From NCBI GenBank assembly GCA_964484205.1, contig CAZAEZ010000007.1:88703-152702 (forward strand): a stretch of 64,000 nt of DNA. The letters are read 5' to 3'. Source of the DNA: M3007 sp964484205 (GTDB lineage Bacteria; Bacteroidota; Bacteroidia; Chitinophagales; Saprospiraceae). The notes under the pieces are model-generated. The model was not told where the DNA came from, ran no database searches, and saw nothing but the letters and a program-made list of their open reading frames with translations. Within the stretch, counting starts at the first letter, position 1; every line of letters begins with the position of its first letter. Position numbers and translations under genes: made by a program. Shown one piece after another: positions 1 to 10,415 of this stretch.

Positions 1-8
1 ATACATAG

Positions 9-362
9 TCAGGCTGCTTTTTGGGATTTAAGTTTGAGGATTCGGATGCGGGCGGCTTGGGCCTTGGCTTTGGCTTGGGCCAGGCGCAGGCGTTTATCCG
101 TCGCAACTTCCGCTTTAACCGCCTGCATCGTCCCTTCCCAAAATCCTTTTTGCGTAAGCAGTTCATGCATAGCCGCATCCAGTTTTTGGGCGGTTTCATG
201 CGGCTGGGTAAAATCCGCCGAAGCGTTTTTCACCAAATAATAGGAGGATACCAGGCGCAGCGGCTCGCCGGTTTGGGCGATGATCTGCTCCTGGCGGGCG
301 ATGGGAACCTCGTCGAGGCGGGCGATTTGCGGGGGCGTGAGGTTTTGGAGTTGATAGGTCAT
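9..362 (-). CDS. Small hypothetical protein downstream of Strawberry-notch helicase
   Basis: A 117-residue protein of unknown function. The C-terminal third (about residues 80-117) is very rich in Ala, Lys, Arg and Gln and should form a basic helix or coiled coil, as in many DNA-associated accessory proteins. No signal peptide or membrane segment is seen. Its ATG overlaps the TGA of the helicase gene (ATGA), so the two are probably translationally coupled and co-transcribed. A helper role for the helicase is an inference from position only. Confidence 0.75.
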   Translation of the reverse strand: MTYQLQNLTPPQIARLDEVPIARQEQIIAQTGEPLRLVSSYYLVKNASADFTQPHETAQKLDAAMHELLTQKGFWEGTMQAVKAEVATDKRLRLAQAKAKAQAARIRILKLKSQKAA

Positions 363-3300
363 GGGGCGCTTTGTTCGTGTTTGATTTGTTCAAGGCTGAG
401 CAGCATTTGCTCGGTTTCGGATGGCTCGCGGTCGGGGATGGGCTGATCGAGGTTGAGAAATCCCTGAAACTGCCGGGCCTCGGCCAGGTAGCTCATCTGG
501 TATTTGTTGGCCAGGATGTCGAGGAAAGCCTGGAGGTTCTGGTCGTGCAATTGCCCGGCCAGCAAGTTTGGCGGGTAGGCGACGAAGGCCTTGGGCAGAC
601 CGCGATCGCGGTCGTAGCTGTCCTGGTGCAGCAGTTCGACGAGGGCCGGATCGCCGTAGTAGGGTTTGAAGGCCGTTGTTTTGGGCATGGTTACCCGGTA
701 CATGTCCTCGCGGGTGCGTGCGAAAGCGATGGCGTTGTTCAGCGCCGTGCCTTCGACGTAGCGGTATTGGTTGTAGCCCGGGCGGGTTTGCCGTAGCTCG
801 TCCGCCAGGTTGCGCACCGAGAGGCGGGTTTTCGGCTCGGATTTCATTTCGCGGCCGCGGTTGTCCACTTCTTTTTGCACCTGGATGCCGGAGCGAATGG
901 CGCCCGCGGCGGTGCTGTATTTGATGAGTTTGCCGCCGGCACTTTTCAAAAACACGTTTTTGGCAGACAGGAGCATGTTGCCGGTGGCGATGAAGACTTC
1001 CTCCTTTTTGTTGCCGGAGCTGTCGTGGCGGTTCCAGTTGTAAACCAGGTCGTCGAGCCAGGCCTTTTGGTTGTAGGTGGCCATGCCCATGGCGGCAAAG
1101 ACTTCCGGACTGTTGAATTTGAGCGTCCAGCTGCGCTCCGGGCCATAGATGGCGGACGCGATGCGCACATTGGCCGGGTTGTAGCGCGTGGGATCGCCTT
1201 CGGGTTTTAGGAAATACAGTCCGGTGACCACGCCATTGAGTTCCCGCGTGGCGCCAGCCTGGGTGGTGCTGAACTGGAAGGGTTTTCCGACGGTGAAAAA
1301 TTCGATGATGCGCAGGCCGTTGGCTGTTTCGGCTTTAAACTTAGATTCTTCGGCGGCGATTTTTTCCTGCAACTCTTCGAGCAGTTTGCGGGCTTTTTCC
1401 AGTCCTTTTTCGAGTTTGTCCGGATCCTTCGCCTTGCCGGACGTTTGCAAAACCTCCAGTTCGCGCAGTTCGCTTTCGAGTTTGCGCCGTTTGCCATCCC
1501 GCTCGGCGGCTTTGGTTTCCCAAACCTGCGCGCGGCCTTTCTCGTAATCGATGCGGAATTTTTCCTGAAAAACTTCCGCCGTCAGCCCTTGCAGCGTTTT
1601 TTCCATGGCCGCTTCCACCTCGCTCCATTTCATCGGGCGTTTGAGCACCCGGGCCAGCACCTGCTCCAGCACGGCTGGTTGGCCGAATGGCGTGGGCCGC
1701 CCGCTGCCTTCTTCGAGCAGGAATTGCTCCTGCGTTTCGGCTTCCAGGGGCAGGTATTCCACCTCCAGGTCGTACTCGCCGCGCTGCTTGAGGTCTTCGA
1801 CGTACTCGTTGTAGCGGGCCAGCACCTCGGAGTAGGCGCGCTCCTGTTCCTCCACGGTGAGCAGGGCGATGCGGCGGCTGAACATTTCGGCCAGATCGGA
1901 GCGGGCGTAGGACGTGTTGGAATCGCCCTCGCCGATGTCGAGCCGCAGGGCCGCCGCGATGTGGTTGTTTTCGGCCAGAAAACCCTGCACGACCAGGTCG
2001 CCGTATTTGTTGAAAAAATCGGGCGATTCGAGTTGGGCGTCGCTGGATTTCTGGCTGCCGGTGGTGTTGGCGTCCAGACTTTTCAACTTGCGCTTGAGCA
2101 CCATCAGAATGCGTTTTTCCGCAGGAATGGACGAGGAAACGTACAGGTACTCGGGCAGATTCACCTGCCCGGTGCGGTTGATGCGCCCGCGTTTTTGCAC
2201 CTCGGTGTTGATGTCCAGTTCGGGCTGGTGGATGATCATGGCGCGCTGGCGCTGGTCGCGGAATTTGGCGCTGGCATGGGCCGACACGCCGGTGCTGGCG
2301 CTTTGGTTGATGAGCAGCACGTCGGCATCGCCGGTGTTGAAATCGGCAAAAAACTGCTTGACGTTGGCTTTGAAACTGCGGTACACCAGCACGCCGCCTT
2401 CCTCCTTGACCTGAAAGGAGCGGCCGGTGCATTCCCGCACCCGGTAAAACTCGTGTTCGCCAGTGCCAATCCCAGCCGCGCGGGGCGTTTTTTCTAGGGT
2501 GTTGATCAGCGTGTCGATGGGCGAAAGGCTGATGCCGGCCGTGGCGCTGCGAATTTTTTCTTTAATGGCTTCGAGCATGGCGGCGCCCATTGGGTCGAGG
2601 TCGTTCGCGGAGAGCGTGTACTGCTTGAGTTCGCCGGTTTGGGTGCTGACGGTGTATTTCAGGGCATTTTCCAGCGAGCGGTTGAGCACCATGGCGAAGT
2701 CGAGGTTTTCCACTTCGTCGCCATTGGTGTAGCCGAACTCGTCCATGAAGGAGGCCATGGTGTTGGCAAAAGCGATGACCACCTTTTTGTTTTCAGCCAG
2801 CAGGCGCAGGGCCTCGCGGGCCACCTGCCGGGCCTTGATGCTGAACAGCAGCTGGCGGATGACGTTGTGGGTTTTGTTAAAAAAGGGCGAGTTGGACACC
2901 CCGCCGCGCTCCGTGCCTTTGCGCTTTTCGGCTTTCTCGCCGCCGCCGGACAAGGCCTTGCTCATGGCGTCGAGGTACGGCTCGATGACCTCCTGCTCGA
3001 ACTCGATGATGTCGTTGACCAGACCGATGACCGTATTGTACACCGCGCGGTGCTCCTCGTAATCGTCCGGCAGGAAGTTGTACTCTACACGGATGCCTTC
3101 AAAACTGCGCTGGCGGCGCAGCATCTGGCCGGAGGCGACCAACTCGCCGGCCACGATCTCCTGCAGGGCTACGCCGCCGCGGGCGAAAACCTCCTCCAAC
3201 TCGGAGGGTTTGATGTTGGCGTGGCTGATGGCGGTCTTTTTGGCGTACACCGGCATGTTATCGGGCCGCTTGGCGAAGGTGGCCGAGAGGTAGCAGCAGC

Positions 3301-4117
3301 CCTGGGCATGGGCCAGCAGCCGCTCGCGGATGAAATAGCCCGTGGTGCTTTCGCCGCCTGAAGCGTTGTGGGCCTCGTCCAGAATGACCACGGCGTCGCG
3401 GGCGAGCGCGGCGATGTACTCGGTTTTGAAATTGGAGGCGGGCGGACTGGAGGTGACCTTCTTTTTGGCCAGTTGCAGTTGGCTTTGCCAGTCGGAGGCC
3501 AGCTGGGAGTAGGTGAGCATGGCAAAGTCGTAGCCCGGCGGCAGGGCGTCCTGGCCGCCGATGAGTTCGCGCAATTCGGCCATGCTTTTGGGCAGGTATT
3601 TGCGCTCGCGCCGCCACTCATGCACCTTGACGATGGTGTCGCTGTCCAGGGCGATTTGCAGGGCGGCATTGCTGTCGCTGTTGAGGATGAGCGGTACGAG
3701 GTCCACCGAGCCGATGTCGTACAAGTCGCGGTAGATGTCGGAAAAGAGCGTGGCTTTTTCGGTGATGAAGATGGTGGGCAGGCCATTTTTGGCGCCGTAG
3801 CGGATGATGGCCGCCGCGATGCGGCCCTTGCCGATGCCGGTTTGGTCGCCGATGATCATGCCGTCGCCGCGCTCGATGTTCCAGATGGCCAGGGCGATGG
3901 CGTCCACCTGCTCGGCGGAAAAGAACTCGAATACGCTGGATTTGAGCGGGTAGTTGAGTTTTTGGGCGACATACAGGTCGGGACTGCCGATTTCCTGTCG
4001 TAATCGCAGCAAGGCCTGGCGGGTTTGGTAGGCCATGCTGCCGGGTAGGGAGACTTCGAGGGAGGTGGCTCGGGAGATTGGGCGGTAGGCAGATAGGGTG
4101 GGTTGGGGCTCGGTCAT
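359..4117 (-). CDS. Strawberry-notch-type SF2 helicase (1252 aa)
   Basis: A very large superfamily 2 NTPase of the Strawberry-notch type found on phages and plasmids. Visible motifs are Walker A GDQTGIGKG at residues 90-98, DEAH at 247-250, SAT near 278-280, and the Strawberry-notch C-terminal helicase block at about 605-650, which ends in KRGRINRTGQ. A long charged coiled coil follows at about residues 880-990. On mobile elements such proteins often accompany large adenine methylases and ParB-like proteins, and such a fusion lies on the same strand at 14.4-16.7 kb, now separated by the 4.3-13.9 kb insertion. It is probably involved in DNA processing during transfer, replication or anti-restriction, but the exact substrate is unknown. 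Confidence 0.9.
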   Translation of the reverse strand: MTEPQPTLSAYRPISRATSLEVSLPGSMAYQTRQALLRLRQEIGSPDLYVAQKLNYPLKSSVFEFFSAEQVDAIALAIWNIERGDGMIIGDQTGIGKGRIAAAIIRYGAKNGLPTIFITEKATLFSDIYRDLYDIGSVDLVPLILNSDSNAALQIALDSDTIVKVHEWRRERKYLPKSMAELRELIGGQDALPPGYDFAMLTYSQLASDWQSQLQLAKKKVTSSPPASNFKTEYIAALARDAVVILDEAHNASGGESTTGYFIRERLLAHAQGCCYLSATFAKRPDNMPVYAKKTAISHANIKPSELEEVFARGGVALQEIVAGELVASGQMLRRQRSFEGIRVEYNFLPDDYEEHRAVYNTVIGLVNDIIEFEQEVIEPYLDAMSKALSGGGEKAEKRKGTERGGVSNSPFFNKTHNVIRQLLFSIKARQVAREALRLLAENKKVVIAFANTMASFMDEFGYTNGDEVENLDFAMVLNRSLENALKYTVSTQTGELKQYTLSANDLDPMGAAMLEAIKEKIRSATAGISLSPIDTLINTLEKTPRAAGIGTGEHEFYRVRECTGRSFQVKEEGGVLVYRSFKANVKQFFADFNTGDADVLLINQSASTGVSAHASAKFRDQRQRAMIIHQPELDINTEVQKRGRINRTGQVNLPEYLYVSSSIPAEKRILMVLKRKLKSLDANTTGSQKSSDAQLESPDFFNKYGDLVVQGFLAENNHIAAALRLDIGEGDSNTSYARSDLAEMFSRRIALLTVEEQERAYSEVLARYNEYVEDLKQRGEYDLEVEYLPLEAETQEQFLLEEGSGRPTPFGQPAVLEQVLARVLKRPMKWSEVEAAMEKTLQGLTAEVFQEKFRIDYEKGRAQVWETKAAERDGKRRKLESELRELEVLQTSGKAKDPDKLEKGLEKARKLLEELQEKIAAEESKFKAETANGLRIIEFFTVGKPFQFSTTQAGATRELNGVVTGLYFLKPEGDPTRYNPANVRIASAIYGPERSWTLKFNSPEVFAAMGMATYNQKAWLDDLVYNWNRHDSSGNKKEEVFIATGNMLLSAKNVFLKSAGGKLIKYSTAAGAIRSGIQVQKEVDNRGREMKSEPKTRLSVRNLADELRQTRPGYNQYRYVEGTALNNAIAFARTREDMYRVTMPKTTAFKPYYGDPALVELLHQDSYDRDRGLPKAFVAYPPNLLAGQLHDQNLQAFLDILANKYQMSYLAEARQFQGFLNLDQPIPDREPSETEQMLLSLEQIKHEQSAP

Positions 4118-4137
4118 TTTTGGAGTGGTTTTCGTTG

Positions 4138-4169
4138 CAAATATGGCGGTTTTCGTGGTGAATTTGCAA
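4138..4169 (-). promoter_or_regulatory. Bacteroidota-type promoter of the helicase gene
   Basis: On the minus strand a TTG (4169-4167) is followed after 21 bases by CATATTTG (4145-4138), one mismatch from TAnnTTTG. The ATG lies about 20 bases downstream. The spacing equals that of the promoter at 16739-16770. Confidence 0.55.
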
Positions 4170-4262
4170 TAAATAAAGGATAATTCTTTTTAGAATAAGG
4201 TGTTTCCCAAGTTTGAATATTATTTTTGAGCAATTGATTATGGACGAAATACAATATTTCAA

Positions 4263-6134
4263 ATGGTCAATCCGATCTTGTTGGATAAAATGGAATATCT
4301 TGACTTTGTGGGGCTAGCGGATCCCATGACAGGACAACCATTCAGTTCTGCTTACCAAGAGGGAGATATATCCCTAACAGAATTAGATTTGGAAAGGTCT
4401 ACAGTAGTCCAGTGTTCAGATTGCTTTCATATCCACCTTCATAAATCTTGGTTGGAAAATGGCAATAAATGTATTGTATGCTCGTCAAACAATACGAACG
4501 AAAATTTGATCACTCAATCATATAAAGGGAAGCCTGAGATAATTAGTTTTTTGAGTTCACCTGATGAGTTTATTGAGGGAAATGGAGTTTGGCTATCATG
4601 GAAGGTGAATAATGCTACAAAGGTTTTTTTAAATGGTGATCCAGTGCAAGCTTTTGGTAATAGAAAAATTGATATAATTGATCAAGCAACCACATTCGTG
4701 CTAAAAGCAGTTAATCCGCGTGGGCTTTTATTACCGAATCACAAAAATGAAAAATTAATCATTTTAGAGGCTAGCCAACCTGAAGTCTTGTATTTAGGAG
4801 TTGATAATGAAATTATTAAAGAAGGCCATACTACCCAAATTTCATTCAAAGTAAGAAGTACTAAACATTACAAATTAGTAGTTGACTATAAAAGCAATCA
4901 AATTGAGATAGAAAATGGTCAAGTGCCTTCAGGCTATGGAGAATGGGAACATCACATTCAGTATAAATTTTTAAAACCCGGAACGTTGTATTTGGTTACC
5001 TCAAATGCGTATAAGCAGATAGAAAGTACAACTATTGAGTTAACATATAATAGAGTACAGTTTATTCAAGATTTAGCAATTGCCTCAACTAGTAGTTTAA
5101 TTATTACTAAGGGAACTCCTGTTAAAATAACGTGGTTGGTTGAAAACGCTACACGAGTAAATCTATCAGATGGTAAAACAGAATGTAATGTAGAAGGTAC
5201 AGAATTCGATTATTCCCATCCATTTGATGAGGACTTTACTTTGCAATTAGTTGCTTTTGGTGATTTTGGACAAAAAGTCTACAGTAATAAACTTCAAATT
5301 CGGACAGCTAGAATTACTAATTTTAGATCATGGTCTAATTTTGATTTAAATGACCCAAAGTTTTATTTGGCTTGGGAAGGCAACTACATCGATCGGACAG
5401 AGTTGTCTCCCCCGCCTGTACTTGATAGGCGGTTACAGGACTCAGAAGAAAAAATTGAAATTTTACCATCGGATATACCTATTGAATATACGTTAACTGC
5501 TTGGCCAGTAAGGGGTGAAAAAATAATTAAAAAAGTATTGATTCTATACCCTTCAGTAATTCGAAATTTTAAATTAATAGGTGGCGAAGCCATTTTAGGA
5601 ACGAGTGCAAAATTATATTGGGAGGTTGAAAATGCACGACAGATCAATATTGAAGGGTTAGCGAGAGAATTAAGCGGCTCAAGCTATACGTTCTGGGTAA
5701 GTGAAGAACATTTAAATCTTACGCTAACTGTATGGGGTGATACTAATGTGGCACAAAGTTATCTGAAGATCACAATTTTTAAACCTCCAAAAATTCACGA
5801 CTTACGGCTACCGCATTTAAAAATTAAAATACAATTTGATTTTTCAAGCCTCCAAATCCCCGCCTTCCCATTTTTTGGCTCAGCAACAGTTATTCAATCG
5901 GGGATTGGTGCAAAACATCGCTATAAATATCTTCAAAAAAAAATTAGGCTAATCTTTATATTATCTGAGATATTATTGAAGTTGAGACAAGATTGGCGTC
6001 AAGCCCAAATAAGGCGACGTGGGCTAGTGGCGCCAGCAAATTTTGTAACAAAGTGGAGATCAAAAATATTAAATTCAACATTTTACCTGCGCTCTAAAAT
6101 TCGTGAATTGACAAAATCTAAAACCAATGAATAA
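4263..6134 (+). CDS. Zinc-ribbon protein with Ig-like repeats, first gene of four-gene cargo operon
   Basis: A 623-residue protein with no recognised full-length homologue. Near residues 50-75 there is a CxxC...CxxC zinc-ribbon or RING-like motif (CSDC, CIVC). At least three beta-rich repeats follow, each holding a W-x-V-x-N-A-x-x-V/I core (WKVNNATKV, WLVENATRV, WEVENARQI), as in tandem Ig/TIG-like domains. The C-terminal 80 residues are basic and helical. Its end overlaps the start of the next gene by 8 bases, so it belongs to one operon with the DUF4407-like membrane protein. The DNA is clearly more AT-rich than the flanking minus-strand genes, which suggests acquired cargo. A sensor or scaffold role is inference. 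Confidence 0.8.
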   Translation: MVNPILLDKMEYLDFVGLADPMTGQPFSSAYQEGDISLTELDLERSTVVQCSDCFHIHLHKSWLENGNKCIVCSSNNTNENLITQSYKGKPEIISFLSSPDEFIEGNGVWLSWKVNNATKVFLNGDPVQAFGNRKIDIIDQATTFVLKAVNPRGLLLPNHKNEKLIILEASQPEVLYLGVDNEIIKEGHTTQISFKVRSTKHYKLVVDYKSNQIEIENGQVPSGYGEWEHHIQYKFLKPGTLYLVTSNAYKQIESTTIELTYNRVQFIQDLAIASTSSLIITKGTPVKITWLVENATRVNLSDGKTECNVEGTEFDYSHPFDEDFTLQLVAFGDFGQKVYSNKLQIRTARITNFRSWSNFDLNDPKFYLAWEGNYIDRTELSPPPVLDRRLQDSEEKIEILPSDIPIEYTLTAWPVRGEKIIKKVLILYPSVIRNFKLIGGEAILGTSAKLYWEVENARQINIEGLARELSGSSYTFWVSEEHLNLTLTVWGDTNVAQSYLKITIFKPPKIHDLRLPHLKIKIQFDFSSLQIPAFPFFGSATVIQSGIGAKHRYKYLQKKIRLIFILSEILLKLRQDWRQAQIRRRGLVAPANFVTKWRSKILNSTFYLRSKIRELTKSKTNE

Positions 6135-7566
6135 ATCACAAAAGAACCTCCCTTCGCCGGATTTTTATCCTACTGCGTCTTCATTTAAAGATTGGCGACT
6201 TTCATTTTTTTGGTTTCTCGCAGCAGCAGATGAGGATTTGCTGCGTCGCTGCCCTTCAACTGAGCAATACAAACATGCGACAATTGGTGCAGCTATTTTG
6301 TTGACAGCAGTCGCTGCTGCGATTTCCGGATATTTTGCTTTTTACTTATTGCTAAAAAACTGGGTGGCTCTACCTGTTGCACTATTTTGGAGCATCATTA
6401 TTTTTAACCTTGATCGATTTATGGTCGGGAGTATTCGGAAAGATGAAGATGATAGTCCATGGAAACAAATCAAAGTAGCACTTCCTAGGCTTGTATTGGC
6501 AACATTAATTGCATTCCTAATCAGTCGTCCAATTGAAGTAAAGATATTTGAAAATCAAATTAATCAGGAGCAAGTTAATATTACTCAAAGATTTGTCGAC
6601 ACAATTATTCAAGAAAAAATAGTTAACTTGGAAAAAGAAATAACTAGGCTAGAAGAAGCAAAAACAAACTTAATGGATTTAACGAAGCAGTCAGGAGATT
6701 GTGCAAATGCACCTGGATTTACTGATGCTTGGTTGCGATATATCTCTTGTAAAAAGGAGTACGATGAACTTAGTGGAAAAAAGACAGCATTCAAAATGCA
6801 GCAAAATGCTGTCAGAGCAGACCCGCGTTATTACTATATAGTAAATGATAGTACTAACAAAAATGTGAGGCTATTGAATCAAGAAGGAGATGCGGAAATA
6901 GATAGATTACAAAGGCAAATTGTATCCTTGAATATTCGAATGTCGAGGCTGGGCTGTGCAGCGATGCGGCAAAGTGCTGAGGATTTATGCACTAAATATA
7001 ACTTAAGGTTAGATAAAACTATTAATAATGAAGTGGATTATGTTGATCGCTTGGATGATGATATCGAAAAGGCCAAGGAAGAAATAAATAACTTAAAGGA
7101 AGAAGCAAGAGTGAAATCTGAAATCGCAGCCGGTGATATTTTAGGAAAACTAAGAGCATTAGAAAAGTTAAAAGGAAAAGATTCTGCGATGTTTTGGGCT
7201 AGTTGGTTAATAGTTTTACTTTTTTTTGTCTTGGAAACAGCTCCTTTATATGTAAAAATTGTATCTAATCGAGGTGCATATGATAGCCTTTTACGCTTAA
7301 AAGAACAAAAAATTATATTCAGTAGTGAGACGGAATTAAAGGAGTTTGAGAGTGATGCGAAACGACGTCTTCACATTTTGGAGGATGAGGAAGGTGAACT
7401 TACCCAAACAGAACGCCAAATGAATAAAGATGTGATGGAAAAAATACGCGCGGCACAATCTAAGGTTGCTGAAGAATTAGTTAATGCATGGGAAAAGCAA
7501 GAATTAGATAAAATTAAAACTAATCCTTCGGAAGCATTAAAAGATACAATTAATCCTCCAAACTAA
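6127..7566 (+). CDS. DUF4407-like membrane/coiled-coil protein
   Basis: A 479-residue membrane protein that fits the DUF4407 pattern. Membrane segments lie near residues 57-80, 85-105 and 120-138. A long charged coiled coil with a Cys-containing hairpin (about 165-350) follows, then a further membrane segment near 360-378 and a helical cytoplasmic tail. The coiled coil between membrane segments would project into the periplasm. It overlaps the upstream zinc-ribbon gene by 8 bases and is followed after 14 bases by the 934-residue gene. DUF4407 has no established function; here the protein would anchor the four-gene complex to the inner membrane (inference). Confidence 0.8.
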   Translation: MNKSQKNLPSPDFYPTASSFKDWRLSFFWFLAAADEDLLRRCPSTEQYKHATIGAAILLTAVAAAISGYFAFYLLLKNWVALPVALFWSIIIFNLDRFMVGSIRKDEDDSPWKQIKVALPRLVLATLIAFLISRPIEVKIFENQINQEQVNITQRFVDTIIQEKIVNLEKEITRLEEAKTNLMDLTKQSGDCANAPGFTDAWLRYISCKKEYDELSGKKTAFKMQQNAVRADPRYYYIVNDSTNKNVRLLNQEGDAEIDRLQRQIVSLNIRMSRLGCAAMRQSAEDLCTKYNLRLDKTINNEVDYVDRLDDDIEKAKEEINNLKEEARVKSEIAAGDILGKLRALEKLKGKDSAMFWASWLIVLLFFVLETAPLYVKIVSNRGAYDSLLRLKEQKIIFSSETELKEFESDAKRRLHILEDEEGELTQTERQMNKDVMEKIRAAQSKVAEELVNAWEKQELDKIKTNPSEALKDTINPPN

Positions 7567-7580
7567 AGATATAACTAATA

Positions 7581-10385
7581 ATGAATACTCCGACTGATGA
7601 AATACCTGACGGTAAAGAATTACAGGAAACGCCTGCAATATCTGATCCTCAAAATTTGCCCAATGATAAAATAGAGGATGAATCAGATTCTTCTAATATA
7701 AAAAAGGACGACATTTCTGAAAAGCTATATTCTCCACAGCTTATAGCGCCGGATGAGGGTATTAATCGTGAATTAAATTTACAAGAATACCAAAATAGTC
7801 TAAATAATGCTCAAAAAAACACTCAAGAACATGAATTCAACCTTGGTCAAGATACAATAGAAGTTGGTGCTGGGTTTTCATACACAATGTTTTTTGTTAG
7901 TCAGGGCTCACTTTCGTCTCTTGATAAACGTTTTGGCAAATCAGTCTTTTCAAAGGAAAGTCTGGTCGAAACTTCACTGGATGAGCTTAGACGAAAACGC
8001 GTACTGTTTATACAGGCGCCAACCGAAGATTGGCTGGAAATTTCAGTTGCTAACCTAAAAATACTAAAAAGGGAAATATGGCCAGAGGCAGCTGATATCC
8101 GCAGAGTTGTGACAAAAAGAGAACATGAAACTACTTTTGGTTTTTGGGCAGATCTGGTACCGGTTAATCGCCCAACTATTCTCGTCATTAATGATAGTAA
8201 ATATGATTACATTCGCCAGTTCATGCAAGCTGGGTTAGGGACGATTAGTGAGCACAAGAAAAAACTCGAAGCATCTAATATTTACTTAGTTTGTCAATTG
8301 ATTGACACTGTTGATGGCCGATATGCTATAAATACATTTAGTACGGCTTTACAGCGGGAACAATTTGGTTGGTGGGAGCCCCCAGTTGTACAAGAAGAAA
8401 TTATAAAAATCTTTGGAGAGGAGGATGGTCTAGAATTGTTTGCTACAATTAAGGACTTGGGGTTGATGAATTTTGGACAAACGGAAATTTATCTTACTAT
8501 TCAAGATATTTGTACCCCTCCAGAGGGAGATCCATCAGATTTGGATTGGAAAATGCCTAATAAAGACAATTTTGTTGAGAAGTTAAAAGGGGGTATTCAA
8601 AAACGGCAGGACGATTTAAAGCCAGAGCTGCGGGATTTAAAAGAAATACTTAATTCAGGTGATCAAATTCAAAGGCTTTTAGTGTTTTGTGGCGCATTTT
8701 TCCCAAAGATTACAGTCACAGACTTTAAAAAACTTGTAGTTGATTTATTGAGCAATGATTTAGAGAAACCTAACCAAAGTAAGGCGAATACTCTGCTAGA
8801 TATTGAACTATTAAAAGAAACTGACCCTGAAATAAGACGATATTTGATTGATCAGCATTCTACCCTTAATACGCCAAAACTACTTCGTGATATTTTGGAA
8901 GACGAGATCGAAGAGCGGTTTGAAAAATGTAAACTAAAAATTGTAAAAGAAGGCCGGAATAGAAAAGTGCAATTCTATTTACCTAAACTTACCCCGGTAT
9001 TACGTGAATATATTTTGGAGAATAAATATTTATATTTTCAAAAAATATATGATCGTTTCCGAGAGACAGGGCTATTATACGAGGAGGCTATCAATGAAAA
9101 TAAACTAAATGCACTAGTTAGATTTATTGTTACGGCTGCTCAAAATGATGCAGATGAACACGATGCTGAATGGCTGACTAAACTAGTGGCTGATATTAAA
9201 AATCAGCTAACGATCAAAGTGCCAGATAAATTAGATTTAATTTCTTTCTTACAGTATATTGAGCACGATGTGAGGCTTCGAGGAGTTATGAATATGTTAT
9301 TAGGCAGATTGACAGAATTAGTCAAAGAAATATTGCTAACCCAAGATGAGGAGATGAGAGAAATGGCTAAGAAATTTTTTCGTCTCTTGCTCGATCAGAA
9401 AGATGTTCGTGAAATTGCCCTTCGGATGGCATTGGTATTGTTCAGAAAATTGAAAGAAGTACCAGGGTTTGATGAAGATCTAGTGTTAAGCTATTTCAAA
9501 AGAGTTTTTGATGAAGGAGCTGTAGATCAAAAGTTGTCAGCTTATAACTTATTGAAAAATAACTTCCCCCCTTCGCTCCTTTTTAAAATTACTCAGACCT
9601 GGATAAACGATCAAAGTATTAAGAATGACTCTGGCACAAAAAAAATAGCAAGATATTACTGTTTAGAATACTGTTTATATTCCTTTTCAGATTGTTTTAG
9701 AGAAACAGAAAAAAATAATGATTCGGAACATGCCTCAGGACGTTTAAGGTTTGGTCTTGATTTCTTTAAAGAAATTGATGATTCAATATTTTATGGAGAG
9801 TTTCAACCATTTATTCAATGCTTGACTAATGATAATTGTATCGAAGCATGGAACCAAGTATCAGATGCTTTTCAGAGCTCAAGTACAATTGCGCATTATT
9901 TGGAATATCTTGTCACTAAGGAACGACCTTCTGAAAACAGAATGAAATTTTCGGAACCAGTTGCAATTTCATTTTTAGGTGATGTATTGGAAAATTGGTT
10001 TTACATCTTAGTTCGAGTCTGGTTTACGGCCAGGCAAATGAAATTGGAGACACCCTTTGTTCTTACTGATATACCTCCAATCCAATATCGGTGGGAGAAG
10101 TATGTGAAACTTATCTGTGATGGGTTCATTCCTGTAGACATATTAGACGAAGCAAATGGTATGACCAATTGGTTGAGCAGAGAAGAAGGTAATAACTTAA
10201 CCGAACTACTCAAATACCTTGACAATAAGCTGGAATACCATGCTGAAATTAGCCTCAGATTGAATGACTTGCCAAAGATTGACAAAACAATCATTGAAAA
10301 AATAGAAACAATTCGGACCCGACACATATGTGCTGAGCTGTTCGTTCGATTAATTAGAGACGAAATCGCCTCAAGAATTAAATAA
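7581..10385 (+). CDS. Unknown 934-residue protein of the four-gene cassette
   Basis: Not recognised. The first ~100 residues are acidic and low in complexity. Residues about 110-300 look alpha/beta (VLFIQAPTEDW, PTILVIND), somewhat like a STAND or Rossmann core, but no GxxxxGK[ST] Walker A is present, so ATP binding is not supported. The remaining 600 residues are helical and repeat-like (repeated RxxA/LxxLF patterns), as in HEAT/TPR-like scaffolds. It sits 14 bases after the DUF4407-like gene and 30 bases before the 722-residue gene. The composition is AT-rich. It could be a large effector or scaffold; no catalytic motif is visible. Confidence 0.75.
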   Translation: MNTPTDEIPDGKELQETPAISDPQNLPNDKIEDESDSSNIKKDDISEKLYSPQLIAPDEGINRELNLQEYQNSLNNAQKNTQEHEFNLGQDTIEVGAGFSYTMFFVSQGSLSSLDKRFGKSVFSKESLVETSLDELRRKRVLFIQAPTEDWLEISVANLKILKREIWPEAADIRRVVTKREHETTFGFWADLVPVNRPTILVINDSKYDYIRQFMQAGLGTISEHKKKLEASNIYLVCQLIDTVDGRYAINTFSTALQREQFGWWEPPVVQEEIIKIFGEEDGLELFATIKDLGLMNFGQTEIYLTIQDICTPPEGDPSDLDWKMPNKDNFVEKLKGGIQKRQDDLKPELRDLKEILNSGDQIQRLLVFCGAFFPKITVTDFKKLVVDLLSNDLEKPNQSKANTLLDIELLKETDPEIRRYLIDQHSTLNTPKLLRDILEDEIEERFEKCKLKIVKEGRNRKVQFYLPKLTPVLREYILENKYLYFQKIYDRFRETGLLYEEAINENKLNALVRFIVTAAQNDADEHDAEWLTKLVADIKNQLTIKVPDKLDLISFLQYIEHDVRLRGVMNMLLGRLTELVKEILLTQDEEMREMAKKFFRLLLDQKDVREIALRMALVLFRKLKEVPGFDEDLVLSYFKRVFDEGAVDQKLSAYNLLKNNFPPSLLFKITQTWINDQSIKNDSGTKKIARYYCLEYCLYSFSDCFRETEKNNDSEHASGRLRFGLDFFKEIDDSIFYGEFQPFIQCLTNDNCIEAWNQVSDAFQSSSTIAHYLEYLVTKERPSENRMKFSEPVAISFLGDVLENWFYILVRVWFTARQMKLETPFVLTDIPPIQYRWEKYVKLICDGFIPVDILDEANGMTNWLSREEGNNLTELLKYLDNKLEYHAEISLRLNDLPKIDKTIIEKIETIRTRHICAELFVRLIRDEIASRIK

Positions 10386-10415
10386 TATTTTGTTTAAATT
10401 TATTAATATCTAATT

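Noticed and set aside
1341..2432. Long minus-strand open frame of 363 codons inside the helicase gene (and a plus-strand one at 1445-2497)
   Set aside because: Both are shadow frames of the GC-rich Strawberry-notch gene; they are low-complexity, Arg/Gln or Val/Gly-rich and lack any motif.
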